64,000 nt of DNA, from the NCBI GenBank assembly GCA_033297075.1, contig MU858140.1, forward strand, positions 86,708 through 150,707, given 5' to 3'. Every line of letters starts with the position of its first letter. Position 1 is the stretch's first letter. A model generated the notes under the pieces. The model was not told where the DNA came from, ran no database searches, and saw only the letters and a program-made list of their open reading frames with translations. This document shows, piece by piece, positions 21,275-32,753 of the stretch. Origin of the DNA: Rhypophila decipiens. Its lineage: Eukaryota > Ascomycota > Sordariomycetes > Sordariales > Naviculisporaceae. A program made the position numbers and the translations under genes.

Positions 21275-22672
21275 TTAGTTGCCGGCATTGAAGTCGAAGA
21301 AATCGTCAAGACGAGCCTGGGGGTAATCCCAGTTTGTCTCGAGAGCGTTTTGCGGCTGCTCATTGGTGCCAAAGGTCATCGGCATATCGTTGAATGACAT
21401 TGCGGTAGGCAGAGTCTCATTGTGAATCTGAGAAAGTTGAGCAGCGTGAAAGTCATGGTGGGATGCAACAACAGACTGGAGGTTCTCATTGCGGATAACA
21501 GTCGTGACCGGGGTCGGAAAGTAGGGCAAGTCCTGGATGACCGTGGTCTCGACGGGACCCTGATGGACATTTGTCACACCTGGGAATTGAGTGATGATGG
21601 CATTCTCAACATCCCGGGGAAGCGAATGAGGAACCGGGACATCGGTGGACGACATCTGGATCGAGGACGCCAGCTGAGCGCGGCGGCGAAGTTGAGTCGG
21701 GATGCGGCCAGGTCGGGCTCTTCCAAGGACAGCCTGGTTACGTGCACGGCGCTGAATTTCAGACGGACGACGAGGGTTGTAACGATAGCCAGGGTGCATC
21801 TCCAGGAAACGTTTCTTCAGGAGAGTCGCAGCCAGATTGTAGGCTTGACGAACTTCAGGAATCTCGTTGTGCCAGAGAGCGCCCACCATAACAGCTAGAG
21901 AATTATTAGTGAGTGACCAATTGCAAATTTAGAAGGGGGGTACTTGAGGGGGTGACTTACAGATCTCGTTGTTATGAATATTGGGGTAAACTTCCTTAAC
22001 CTGAGTCGCTTTGTCCTTGCGGTACAGGATGAAGGGATTAGGAGGACGGCGTGGTCCACGATTAGTGGTACCTTGCTGGCCATCATCAATCTGGTACTGA
22101 GCGAGAAAGTCCGGTCCAAGATAATGGGCAATGTAGTTCTCATCGCTGTTGTCCTTAGCCGGTGCCGTGTCCTGAACAGTTGATTGAACAGGTGGGTTGT
22201 TGCTGAGAAGCTGGTCGAAAACGTTCGGAGTGACAGGAATCATTTCCCCGGTCTCACCAAGCTCAAACCTAGCATCGGCAACGGAATCGTCGTCCAATCT
22301 GTTGAAATCCAAGAGGAACGATCCAGCAAACCGCGCGGACTCAATGACGCGCTTCGGGCCAAAAACGACCATGTCATTGAACTCAACGTGAATGACACTG
22401 GAAACAGGCTCTCCAAGGAATTTCCTACATACAGCATTAGCAAACGATAGGTCAAAATGAATGGGAATGGACACTTACGAAAATTCGGCCAGCACAAGAG
22501 CTTTGGCCTCATCATCAATGTCGCGGAAATCGCAGGCATCAATTGCGGCAATTTTCTCCTTGTTCCATATGCGGAATTGGGTGACAAGAATGTTCCAGGT
22601 CTTGTTGGCCTGAGCGCGAATGATTGCAGATCTGTCGACAGTCGACATGGTCATTGCCTCGATTTGGGCCAT
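21275..22672 (-). CDS. MAT1-2-1: Mating-type protein MAT1-2-1 (HMG box)
   Basis: This is the HMG-box regulator that defines MAT1-2 identity. Exons 22672-22479, 22424-21961 and 21894-21275 give 425 aa. The HMG box spans about residues 188-259. It begins GPRRPPNPFILYRKDKATQV, continues NIHNNEISVMVGALWHNE, and ends FLEMHPGYRYNPRRPSE with a basic run. The second intron splits the Ser codon of NNEIS after one base, the hallmark MAT1-2-1 intron position. The N-terminal region of about 187 residues and a C-terminal tail of about 165 make this longer than the usual Fusarium-type protein. The start at 22672 was chosen as the first of the clustered Met codons after a low-complexity Ser/Phe/Thr leader, but the frame stays open upstream to an ATG at 23059. 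The gene is intact. Confidence 0.94.
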
Positions 22673-23012
22673 CTTGACAGAGTCGTGAGGGATGGGAAAA
22701 TCGATGTTGCAGGATAAGCGAGGTAAAAATTTCCAATAATTGAAATTGAGAACAAATGAAAAGGAGTGCGGTGGTGAGAAATTTGTTTGCTCGTCGGTTG
22801 TTGGCTGTCGAGAAGAATTGGTGGTTGAGGTTGTGCAGAAGTTGGAAAAGTTGTGGGTTGGAATTGAGAAAAGTTTTGGGGTTAAGAATTTGAGGGAGAG
22901 TGTTGGAGGGGTAGGGCACAAGAAATTCTTTTGCTGCCTATTATCTTCTTTGTCGCTTCCCAGGTGAGAAAGGAACGCAGTTGCCAGGATGGATTGCAAG
23001 AAACGGCGGGGG

Positions 23013-23020
23013 AGTTTATA
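23013..23020 (-). promoter_or_regulatory. Possible TATA box of MAT1-2-1
   Basis: On the minus strand the sequence reads CTATAAAC here, followed by a long pyrimidine-rich stretch before the ATG at 22672. Position and composition fit a promoter with a leader of about 300 nt. This is pattern only; no transcript start is known. Confidence 0.25.
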
Positions 23021-24190
23021 GGCGGACAATTGAGAGAGGAGATCCACCAAGCAGAACAACAGCTATTGAGCGGACTTGAGATGACACAATAGTTCAATAG
23101 CCCATTTTCGCAGGGTCAATGTTTTTTTCGTAGAGCTTCTGCTTTGCCTCCAAGTTCGACCCAATTCTCACTTTCTCTAGGTTGGCTGACCAGCCCCAGT
23201 TTTTCGTGATTAGACATCCGATGACATTGGGTGCCAGAGCTCCCATATTCTATGCCAGTATTATGTTTTAGCATATACAAAACACTCCGTATGATCTGAG
23301 ATCTCGTGTGAATATCACTCCCCCTTCATGGGGTATACTGTTCTTGTTCGTTGACAGCAACTGTAATGCTGAAGTCCCGTGCATCGCCCAGGAGCACTAC
23401 GACTCGTCTAATACACGAGGATCCGGACTCGGAGGCTTCAACCGCACCAGGAAAAAGAGTTTGTCTAAAGTAACATGAAGCATGTTCTTTGGGAAGTGGC
23501 TGATGATAATGTAACATCTAGCACCTGGTCACCAAAGTCCAGCTGTTTACGAGACAGGGTTCTTGCTGAGATGAGAAATCGATATATTATGGGGAAAATA
23601 TACTTGATAATGTGAGTGATAGAAGCGGGTTTAGATGAGCCCCTGTGCTGCGGACTTTAAGAATCCCTGTTAGGAGTCGCAGAAGATAATAGCTGGACAT
23701 GTTGAGTGATAGACTGACCATCATGGATATCTGGTGAGCCAGCTAAGCATAACACACACTTAAAGAAGAACTGCAATGAAGTTTTGAGAAAATCGGCAGA
23801 AAATTGTAAGAGATGGACTCGAAGGGATCAGCACAGCACGTTGATAAGGGCTACCTTGGGCTGAAACGAAAAGGAAAATAACAGCAAAACTCAGTTATGC
23901 TATTCTGTTTACCGTGCTTTGTCGGAGCATTTTAATCGCTAGCCAGCGGCACCTCTCATGAGGTCCTATAAGATGAAGTAGTAAGTAGAATTGAGGAACT
24001 GGAGAAGCGCGATAGAAGCCTATATCAAACATATATGGCCATTGGGGAAGATGAGAGGCAGAATAGACTATACCCCATTGGAATGTGAGATAGCTTCTCC
24101 ATGGTGTAGAGAGCATCCGTGAGTGAGACATCCATAGGACGTTGTACACACCACACTATTCGAATTCCTAAAATGAAATTCGAAGCTGGT

Positions 24191-25370
24191 GTGACCTGTC
24201 GTCTGGATAAACAACACCTGCCCCTGCAATATGCAACCAATATGCCAAGTCGGTAGTTCAGCCGCAAGGATTACTGGTATCTGCAGTGTGGCGCACTGAC
24301 TATGGGACTTTCCAGGTTGCCGATCTTTGTGTGGGGCACTTGGAAGTACCGTCGCGCTTAGCCATTTCTTCATACAGTCCCTGCTAGATTTCACAATAAC
24401 ACCAGGATTGAATTACCTGCCATACGAGGATAATGATACCATCAAGCAATCCTTAAAGTCACTGCTGCTTTGACCAGCTAAGACGATTACCCATGCACAG
24501 CACTTCACAAATACGTACGTGTACCTAGTGTACGAACCGTGTCGGTGGATTTGGACCCTGTTCCCGTTGAATCAGCAATGGGTGGGTCCCGCACTGGCAA
24601 CCCGAACGGCTCCACACTGGCCAGTGCCGTTCCTCCTGTTTTAGGGCTGATCCTTTGACATGTGCCCCACATGACACTGGATACCAATCCTACCAGATCC
24701 CGCGATCCACATACGGAGTATCAAGTGATGGCATTTCGAAGAAGTTTCCGCAAGCCCAAACCCACTCGGTCGTTTATTAATTCAATTAGAGGCTTTCTCA
24801 CCCTGTATACTAGATATTTGGCCACATATCCGGCTCAACCCAAAAAACTTACCGGTGAGGATGGCGGATGATCTCGTCACCAACAGACAGCAAGCTCAGC
24901 TCCGGGTATGTAGGCAATTTCAGGCTTTCTACCCTTATCCGGTCATTTAATCCCTGCACGTGCATCGCTCACCGACCGGTAGCAAACAAAGATGCGTTTT
25001 CCGTCCTTCTTCTGGACATCGGATAGCACTCCCGTAACTCGGTCCACACCTAACTAGTAAGGGAAGAGCAATCTTCCCTGTAGTTGCCAGAAGGGGAAGG
25101 TTTAATAGGGTCGGCCCAGCTCCTCCTTTCAGCCACGTACTGGGGCGAGATGGATATTTTGTTTCAAAGCTCTTTGCTGGCTCTTGTTACGCGGCATACC
25201 CAGAGGAGTATGTCGATCTAATTCGTTAACGACGAGAATTTTAGCAAATACTTTTATTCTATAGCTTTCCTGAGCGGCAAATAGTAAAGCACTCGGACTT
25301 GATTAGTTAATACCGCCGAGAACTCTTTAGACCGGTCCGACGATATATACCCCCGTCCACACACTAAAGC
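24191..25370 (+). repeat. Direct repeat copy B, on the SLA2 side of MAT1-2-1
   Basis: This is the partner of copy A (20041-21028) in the same orientation. Left ends are 4150 bp apart and right ends 4342 bp apart, so the pair encloses all of MAT1-2-1 and its promoter. Sequence immediately outside both ends (AGCTGGT before, AGGGAGTGACG after) does not match copy A, which sets the boundaries. Copy B has about 190 bp more, mainly between the GGGGCACTTGGAAGT and GTACCTAGTGTACG landmarks and near ATACGGAGTATCAAGTGATG. Confidence 0.9.
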
Positions 25371-28300
25371 AGGGAGTGACGAGATTGAACCCGTTCCAGG
25401 TGCAGATACACCAACTGGCACACTATCGATAAATGATGCCTGTTCGATGCCCACAAATTGTTTGGTGAGAACCACAGACAGGTGTCGGTATCCGTGGCCC
25501 ACCAATCGATCATGCATGTTGGCGGCTGAACCACCCCCACGGAAGATTGCATGCGGGACCTTGCACCAACAACGGTGACGAAGCTTCCCCATGTGCATTG
25601 GCGCTGCTGTGAGTTGCAAATGTTTGTCAAACTTGCGATGAATTCAGCGCCTATTCCCGCGACCTCGATCTGATGATAACCAAACATGCCGCTCACAGTG
25701 TGCAGGTGGTATGATGGTTGAGAACGGAGGGAAATGCTTTGTAGGTTGACACACGGCAGGGCCCAGATCCAAGTTTGTGAGCCCATCCCGGTCGAATCTC
25801 AGGATCTTGAGGCCCTTTCCAGGTTGATGGTTTGACGGGCTGACGGCAGCTCTATCAGACCGGCTGGTTCTTTGTTTCTCGGATCTTCCCCCTTCTTGCC
25901 CATCCCGTCGTACACGTTGGCTACCACTCTTTCTTTGAACATAACCATGCCGCTATGCGTAATCTCACCTATCAAGAAGCCTTGAATTGAAGAGCAGGCA
26001 AGTTCCGACAGCTCTTTCTATGGTTAGTTGTGGCTGATTTTTTAAGGGAAATTTTTGACAAGTCGGAAGCGATGCGAAACTGGGCTGAATATTTAGCAAT
26101 TTCATATTGGCATTCCAGCTCTTGTATCGACTCGCATTCCTCTGAGCTCAACTCGCACATGCCTTAATTGGTAGACGAGATCCCCCGAATTCTTCAAGAA
26201 TAGAGATTCATGGAATGCCAAAGTTGCCATCATTACAGTAGGACTGAACCATAAATAAATGAGGAGCTCCGCCTGAGGAAAACGTGCAAGAGTCGACAAT
26301 GACTGCTCACCAGGCCAGGTAAGACGTAAACCAACTAAAGCGACAAGAGATGAGAACCTAGACCCAAAAAAACACTCCACCGGCGATGAACGTTGCACCC
26401 TCCGGTTGGAGAGACATGTCTTGATCGAGATAAGGTCTCGAAATCCTCGTCCTTGCTCGCTGCCGAACATCATCGGGCCGCAATGCCTCACAAAAAGAGG
26501 TGACATGAGCCAGGCCCGGGCTTTCCTTTCCAGCCCACAACCTTGCGGTTGTAAATCTCCAGAAGTGAAGACACCATGTTTAGATACCGTACAGCACGTG
26601 GCGGAGATAGAGCCGGTAGGTAGATAGACATATGTAAGGTGTCGTGCAGTAGCCAGTAGTGTAGTGTAAAAAGTCCATTCTTCTTTCCCGATCTGGAAGA
26701 TATTCCAATCCGGCCCGGCCCCGCCCTCACATATCAAAGAAACGGAACTGCGGCGGCGGAACCCATACTGAGACATCAAAGTGGCCGACCGAGCGAATGC
26801 CGATCACGGGTACCAGTCTGTCTGATAAGATTGAACTGGTTCCAAGCTGGAAGATATCCTCCCTGGAATCAAATCGGCGGGAGCCCCCGATTTGGGGGAA
26901 GGGACCAAGTTCAGATCACAGCTATATAAGCCCCTTTTTCGGGTCCCCTCTCAACCAATCGTGATGATATCCCTCCAATTCGAAAAGCTCGAATGGCTCA
27001 ATTGGGGGAAGGAGCGCTCTTGGCCACTAGAACTGGGTGGGCGGATCTAATGAGAAATCCGATCAGCTCTAGCGTTGAAGAAGGTCATCCTTTCGAAACG
27101 GGTTGGGAACGGTAAGCGAGAAAAGTCAGCGAGAGCTTTCTTTTTTGCTCTCTTTCCTTCATTCATTCATTGCGAATTATATTTTCACTCCATGCCTTTT
27201 TATCATCTACCCAGGCAATGAATAAAATAATGGCCAGTTTTTAGTAAGGATTTGCACTAAAAAGCCCACATTCTCTTTTGTTCACCACCGCTACAATGAC
27301 CATGAAGGAGGCAATCCAGCCAGGAAAGAAACGTCGGCCGTTGTTTGTTTTCAGCCATTCTCAAGCCCACGATCGCCACAGCATGACAACAAAACCTCAT
27401 CATGTGGCTTGAACACTTGTCAGTGCTAACAAAAGAGCCACGCCAGGTCCAAGTCCGGACAAAGAAAAAGATGCGACATCTCCGCCGCCGCCTGCCGCCG
27501 CCGATGAACAAAACGGACCGACACATCGGCGTACGCCTTACCTAATAGCCCAAGAAGTAAGACGGCACGGGACCGAGACAAGTTCGGGACAGAGCGATGA
27601 ACCCACGCGGCGCGGCAAGAAACAAAGAAAAAGGTGATCCGCCAAGGAGACGACCAGAAACAAAATCTTTGGTTTAAAACCACACCTCTTTCTCCGTTTG
27701 CAAAACTCCGGACCGTCCAGACGGGTAAAATTTATGTCATCATCACGTACGTCAAGACAAAACATGGAAACAGAGACAAGGAGGAGGAAGGGGGCAATGG
27801 CTTGGTATGGTAAAGTCTAAGAAAGAACATGGGACAGCAGACAGACGATCTTCGGGCCAGACCTGATATCAAACTGGCTAGGCTTCTCTTCGTTACGGCG
27901 GAATTTCCCGATGGAGATCAAAGTGAAATGGATACAGCATGAGTCTTTGCACAAGCAAGTCTCGCCAAGATGTGCGGTTCCCCAAGACTCAATCTTGTTA
28001 CGAGTTGGCGGAAAGATCAAGCAAGGTAAGACGATGAGAAAAAAAAGGTATAGTTTTTGGGTGATATGTAATTATGTACAAACTAAAATGAACAAAGGAA
28101 TAGCTTGGCCAAGCGTAGGATAGATAAGACAAATAGGTGTCGAGAAAGAAAAGGGGGAAAGAAAACTATGCCGTAGAAGCTAAGCTAAATTTGGCAATAA
28201 GTAAACAAATTGGAGCCGCATGAAGCTATGCGACCAAGGAAGTGACACCGGAAGGCTGGCGGGTTGAGCAAAAGTATTAAGCCGGAATTGTGAGGCGGAA

Positions 28301-28530
28301 ATGATCGAATTTGTCTGTCCCCTGCTGGGAGAAGCCAAGTCCATATCCTCAGAGTGAAGAACAAGACGTTTGTGACCTCATGGCACGGCGAAGTGAGCCA
28401 CGTATCATGACGAGACACTCGGTGGCAGATTAACATCGAATGTACGGGAGCAGCGTCCGAAAAGTCAAGGGCTAGCTGTCGGCGAATCTGAATATCACCC
28501 AGCGACAGAAGTAAACATATCGAGTTCCCT

Positions 28531-31500
28531 CTACTCCTCCTGGTAGGAGATCTTGCGCATCTCGCCGAGCCTTGTGCGGGCGTCCTGCAATGCTCTCTCG
28601 AGCTTGACGATCTCGACCTAATAGCAGAAGCCAGTGTTAGTCATTCAAATTGGACCATGTAGATGTGCGATACGAAAGGAAAGGCTGCAGAGAGGGAAAG
28701 ATGGAAAAGACAAGACGTACCTGCTGCTCCATCTCCTTGACCTTGAACTCGTACTGGCCCAACTTGGAGTAATCCACCTGTTCCTCATCATTGCTGCGCT
28801 CCTTGAGCAGGGCCTCCACCTGCCGGACAAGTGCACGGCATGCGGCATTGACTGCCTTGCTGGCCTGCTCCAGAGTCTCCTGGCTCTTGCTCATGAAGCC
28901 GGCCTTGACACGGCTGGCTGCCACGAGTTGAGCAGTCGAGGCCGCCACGTTATTGGAGGCCACAATGAGCTGCTCTGGGCTCGCACGGCCAGAGATGATA
29001 CCGTCGGCAGTCTCAATAAGTGTGTTGGTCGACGACGCGACTGCCTTGGCGGCGGAAATAAGACCTTCGGTCCACCTGTTGTTTTTCTTGTAGAAAGCTG
29101 TCCTTGACGAGGTGCCTCGGCCAGCCTGGACGATTTCTTGCTGCGTCACGGTGGCGGCCTTGATAAGCTGCGCAATTGCATTGGTAATCGCCATAGCAGC
29201 ATCCAGGATGGAATCGTTGACCTTCAGCTCGTATGTAGTATACCCATCGCGCGGCTTGTTCTTGAGCTTGGCAAGACGAGCGGCGGCGGCGGCGATGGCA
29301 TCGGCGGCCTTGCTGAGTTCATTGTCAACAAGCTCGCCCAGATCACCCTTGTTGGCCAACTTGCCGAAGCCTGGTGCGAATGCTTCGACGAGCTTGTTCA
29401 ACGACTGCAGCTTCATCTGGACATCATTGTTGCAGTTGATGACGACATCAGTCTTCTCAATGGGATCCATGCCTTCAAGTCGGAAGCTCAGCAAGCTTCT
29501 GAAGAACTTGACGGTCGCGTGCGCGGACTGACGGGTGCCGTTGATCAAAGAGTCTCCCCTTCTCTCGTCCGTGGCGAGACGGGTCAAGCCCTTGGTGTTG
29601 ATGCACACATCAGCGATGGCACCCGCAAACACGTTCACGTTCTTGATAAGATCCGCGTGTGTGCTATTGGGCCCATCAGCAATGTAGTTGTTGAATGATG
29701 TCGCAAATTCCATAGCACTGGCAGTCGCCTTCTCGATTTGCGAAAGCACATAAGAAGGCGAGGCGTTCTGGTTTCCGGCCTGCATGGTTGAGTCAAGCTC
29801 ATACATGGCATCGTCAACACGTTGAACTCCAGCCTGGAGCACCGAATCAATGATCTCGTTGAACTTCTCCAGCTGGGCAAGGATCAATGCATCTAGCTGG
29901 CCATCCAAAGCTTCATCGGTGGTTCCCTGGTTGTTCTTGAGCTCATTAAGCTCAATCAGAGTTTGGTCCATACCGGCCTTGTAGACCTCTAGCTCTTCTT
30001 CTTTATCGCGGAGCAGCTGCTCAAGATCGGTGCTGCCGTCACGGAGCTTAGCCTGCGCCTCCTCGAGCGCTCTCGACTTGTTACGCAGCGCCTCTTCGAG
30101 GTCGGCGACCTCACGATTGTACTTGTGCAGCATGGTAGATAGCTCGTTGCCCTTGCTTCTCTCCATGTTATCGATTTGATCACGAGCCATCCGAAGCTCC
30201 CGTTTCAGCTTCTCTACCTCGTCTTTCTGGGATCCCTGCAGCCTATCCTTCTCATGAAGAGCACGGTCACGCTCGCGGATCATATCGGCGAGTTCAAGGT
30301 TCTTGGTCTTGATCTCGCGCTCGAGCTTCTCTCGTCGGTCAATCGCTTCCTGGGCGGAGGCGGCCTTGAGTTGCACAGCCTTGAACTTTTGAAGCAGATC
30401 GAGATGTTCATGGCGCAGCTGAGAATAAAGCTTCGCCAAAGCTTCGTATTTGGTCCTCCAGGTGTTCACTTGCTCCTGTAATGCCCTGATCTGGTCGTCC
30501 CTGCTAGAGATCTGCTGACCATAGTTGTTCTGGAGGTTCTGGAGTTCACCTTCGAGCCCCTTCACACGCTGGTCAAACTGCTGAAGCATAAGCTGGTCTC
30601 GCTCGTATTGAGCTCGGGCGTTCAGGTTTTCTTGTTCCAGCTCGGCAAGTCTTCCCTGCGTCTGCCACTGCGCTTGCCGGGCCAGCAACGCCTCCTGTTC
30701 CCGCTGCTGCTCCTCCATGAGGCGACGCTGCTGTTCATCAAAGTCACGTTGCGCCTGAAGCTGAGCTTGCTGCTGTGCGAGAAGGGCGGCTTGCTGTTGA
30801 GCTTGCAAGACCCGTTGCTGCTCGGCATACTCACGGTCTTGCCTGTCCAGCTCGCTCTTCCAAAACTCGTTGATCTCATCCGGTTCTTCCGATTTGGGCG
30901 GCACAGGAACAGGGGTGGGCGGCTTCTCGATCTCCTGTTTAGGGCGGGCGGGAAGAGCGGGGGCAGATTCGTCCTCTGATAGCAGATTCGGGGGATCCTG
31001 CGGCAGCTTTGGAATCGTGATCAAACTTGTGAGATAGCGAAGATTTGAGCATTCGTAGTAATATTTGACGAGCCGGTAATGCTGGGCATCGTATCTCTGC
31101 CGGAGAGGCTCCAAGGCATCGTTGTCACCGGTCGTCGAATGCATTGCTCGAAGCATGCTGGTGATGAACTTGTAGATGCCGTAGCTCTCGGTGACGAGCG
31201 GGACCAGGGCTGAAATCCTGCATTCATTGTTGCCAACATTGCGGAAATGCGAAAAAATGAGCTTCTGAAACTGGTCAATTTTGTCCTGTAGGGTCATGAG
31301 ATCTGTAATGGTCTCATAGCCTTCATTGGGGTCGTTGATTGCCTTGAGGCTGATGTATTCCTCATACTCAAAGGTTCCGTTGAACTCTGGATGTTGCTGG
31401 TGGAAGGAAAGCTTCGCGAGCAAGTAGTAGACGTATTCCTTGATCAGGGGGGCATATCCTCGCATGCCCTCGCCGGCCATCCCGCGATTCAAGCTGTCGA

Positions 31501-31876
31501 TCCATCCCCTGTTCGCCATTGCCTCCTTCAGTGTTATCGGGTGACCCTCTTGCAGAACCTTGTGAATCGTGATCAAAGCCTTGAAGGTCTGAACCTCGTC
31601 GGCGAGGATGGGCTGGACCTTCATGCCCGCCCAGAAGGACTGGGAGGACTTGTGGTCCCATGTGTAGACAATACAGCTCCTCACATGTTTCCGCTTCGGG
31701 GCAGTCTCCTCGACGCTGGTGGCCTTCCGAATGTTGATGGCGAGCTCGGCCTCGGATCTGCGCGGCATTTTGGGTCAGTCGCTGGACATGAGAAGAACAC
31801 GGGAGGCGCATTCCTGGTCGGCCAGAGAGCCGGGAAAGACGTACTTTGTATGGTCGAGGCTGCGGACGGTAGCCAT
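28531..31876 (-). CDS. SLA2: Endocytic adaptor SLA2 (ANTH and THATCH domains)
   Basis: SLA2/Hip1R couples PI(4,5)P2 membrane and clathrin coats to actin during endocytosis at the cell cortex. Exons 31876-31845, 31757-28721 and 28617-28531 give 1051 aa. The first exon (MATVRSLDHTK) was found by joining its donor at 31844 to the acceptor before SEAELAINIRKATS. The ANTH domain (about 12-285) includes PKRKHVRSCIVYTWDHKSS and LADEVQTFKALITIHKVLQEG. A Gln-rich linker and a long coiled coil (about 300-640) follow. The C-terminal THATCH/I-LWEQ actin-binding module ends in TRLGEMRKISYQEE. SLA2 is the standard right-hand MAT neighbour, with its 3' end facing the locus. I see no truncation. Confidence 0.96.
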
Positions 31877-32753
31877 GTTGGGCACCTATGAAGCCGAGCA
31901 CTTCTTTTCGACGATCGTGCGAATCAGGAGGCGACAACAAGTCAAGATATCTGGGTCAAGTCGCAAAGCCCCTGACTTGGTCAATGGATTCACGGAAAGC
32001 ACTGCGCGCACCGGGACGGAACACGATAAAGCGACCGGGAGCTACTGAAAGGGTTCGTGAGCCGTTAAATAACGGAAAGTGTATATATCTGCCTTTAGGT
32101 CGTCGTCAGCCTTTCGCGGCGGCCCTTCAGAAGTCCCAACAGTATGATGAGCGGTTCCTTGTGGCCTGGCAGTATCAAGCTTTGGCCAATCAGATCAACT
32201 GGGGTCGGAAGACTGACGCGTGCCCAAGGCAATTTCGGGATTACCTAACCAAAGATTAAGTATCCGTACTGTACATTACACGTGTGGATACCGGCGGGGA
32301 ACAAGCCCCTTTCAACTCCCCACCTGCCCCGCTAACAGTGACGCTCGGAAGCCTGGGCAGGCAGTGGGGTGGCTCGGCTAGGTTCCAAACTCACACAGGC
32401 TTCCACCATCTCACAACCTTTGGGTTCATGTACCGTGACAAGTATTGTGTCATTTGACATCCTGTAACTCACTCACTTGACCTCTATTTGATAGCTCCTC
32501 TGTCATTTCTCGTAGATCCATGAAACATCTTCCTTTATTTCCGTGGTTTGTGATCATATAGGTGCCTTAAGGTGTCGAATATTTTACGAATACACTTTCC
32601 GGCCCAGAAGTTTACAGACATCGACCCCGCGCTTGCGAAGCTACAGGTACCCAGCTCGCTCACGACTTCCCACGCAATCATACCCCCTTCGTCGTCTGGA
32701 CAAACATCTGCCACCGATACACGCAAGCGCGCAAACGCTCATAGAAGCACACG
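31877..32753. promoter_or_regulatory. Divergent region between SLA2 and ATG3
   Basis: These 877 bases hold the promoters and leaders of two divergent genes. Open frames here have no family resemblance. No repeat or RNA is seen. Confidence 0.45.

Larger units (their letters stand above)
22673..28530. other. 5.9-kb gene-poor interval between MAT1-2-1 and SLA2
   Basis: It contains the MAT1-2-1 promoter (22673-about 23100), direct repeat copy B (24191-25370) and otherwise no gene I can support. Open frames such as the 225-codon one at 26779-26102 show no family resemblance and overlap others on both strands. A TATATAAG at 26923-26930 is followed by only a 27-codon frame. A long spacer on the SLA2 side is common at fungal MAT loci. 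Confidence 0.45.

Noticed and set aside
20041..25370. Direct repeats A and B as two copies of a transposon
   Set aside because: No terminal inverted repeats, target duplications or coding remnants were seen, and both copies sit exactly around MAT1-2-1. A duplicated MAT flank fits better, though a genome-wide search is needed to exclude a transposon.
26102..26779. 225-codon minus-strand open frame between direct repeat B and SLA2
   Set aside because: No recognisable domain, irregular composition and overlapping open frames on both strands. It most likely reflects chance in a gene-poor spacer.
26923..26930. TATATAAG as the promoter of a small gene
   Set aside because: The only frame at the expected distance has 27 codons and no resemblance to anything; not enough to call a gene.
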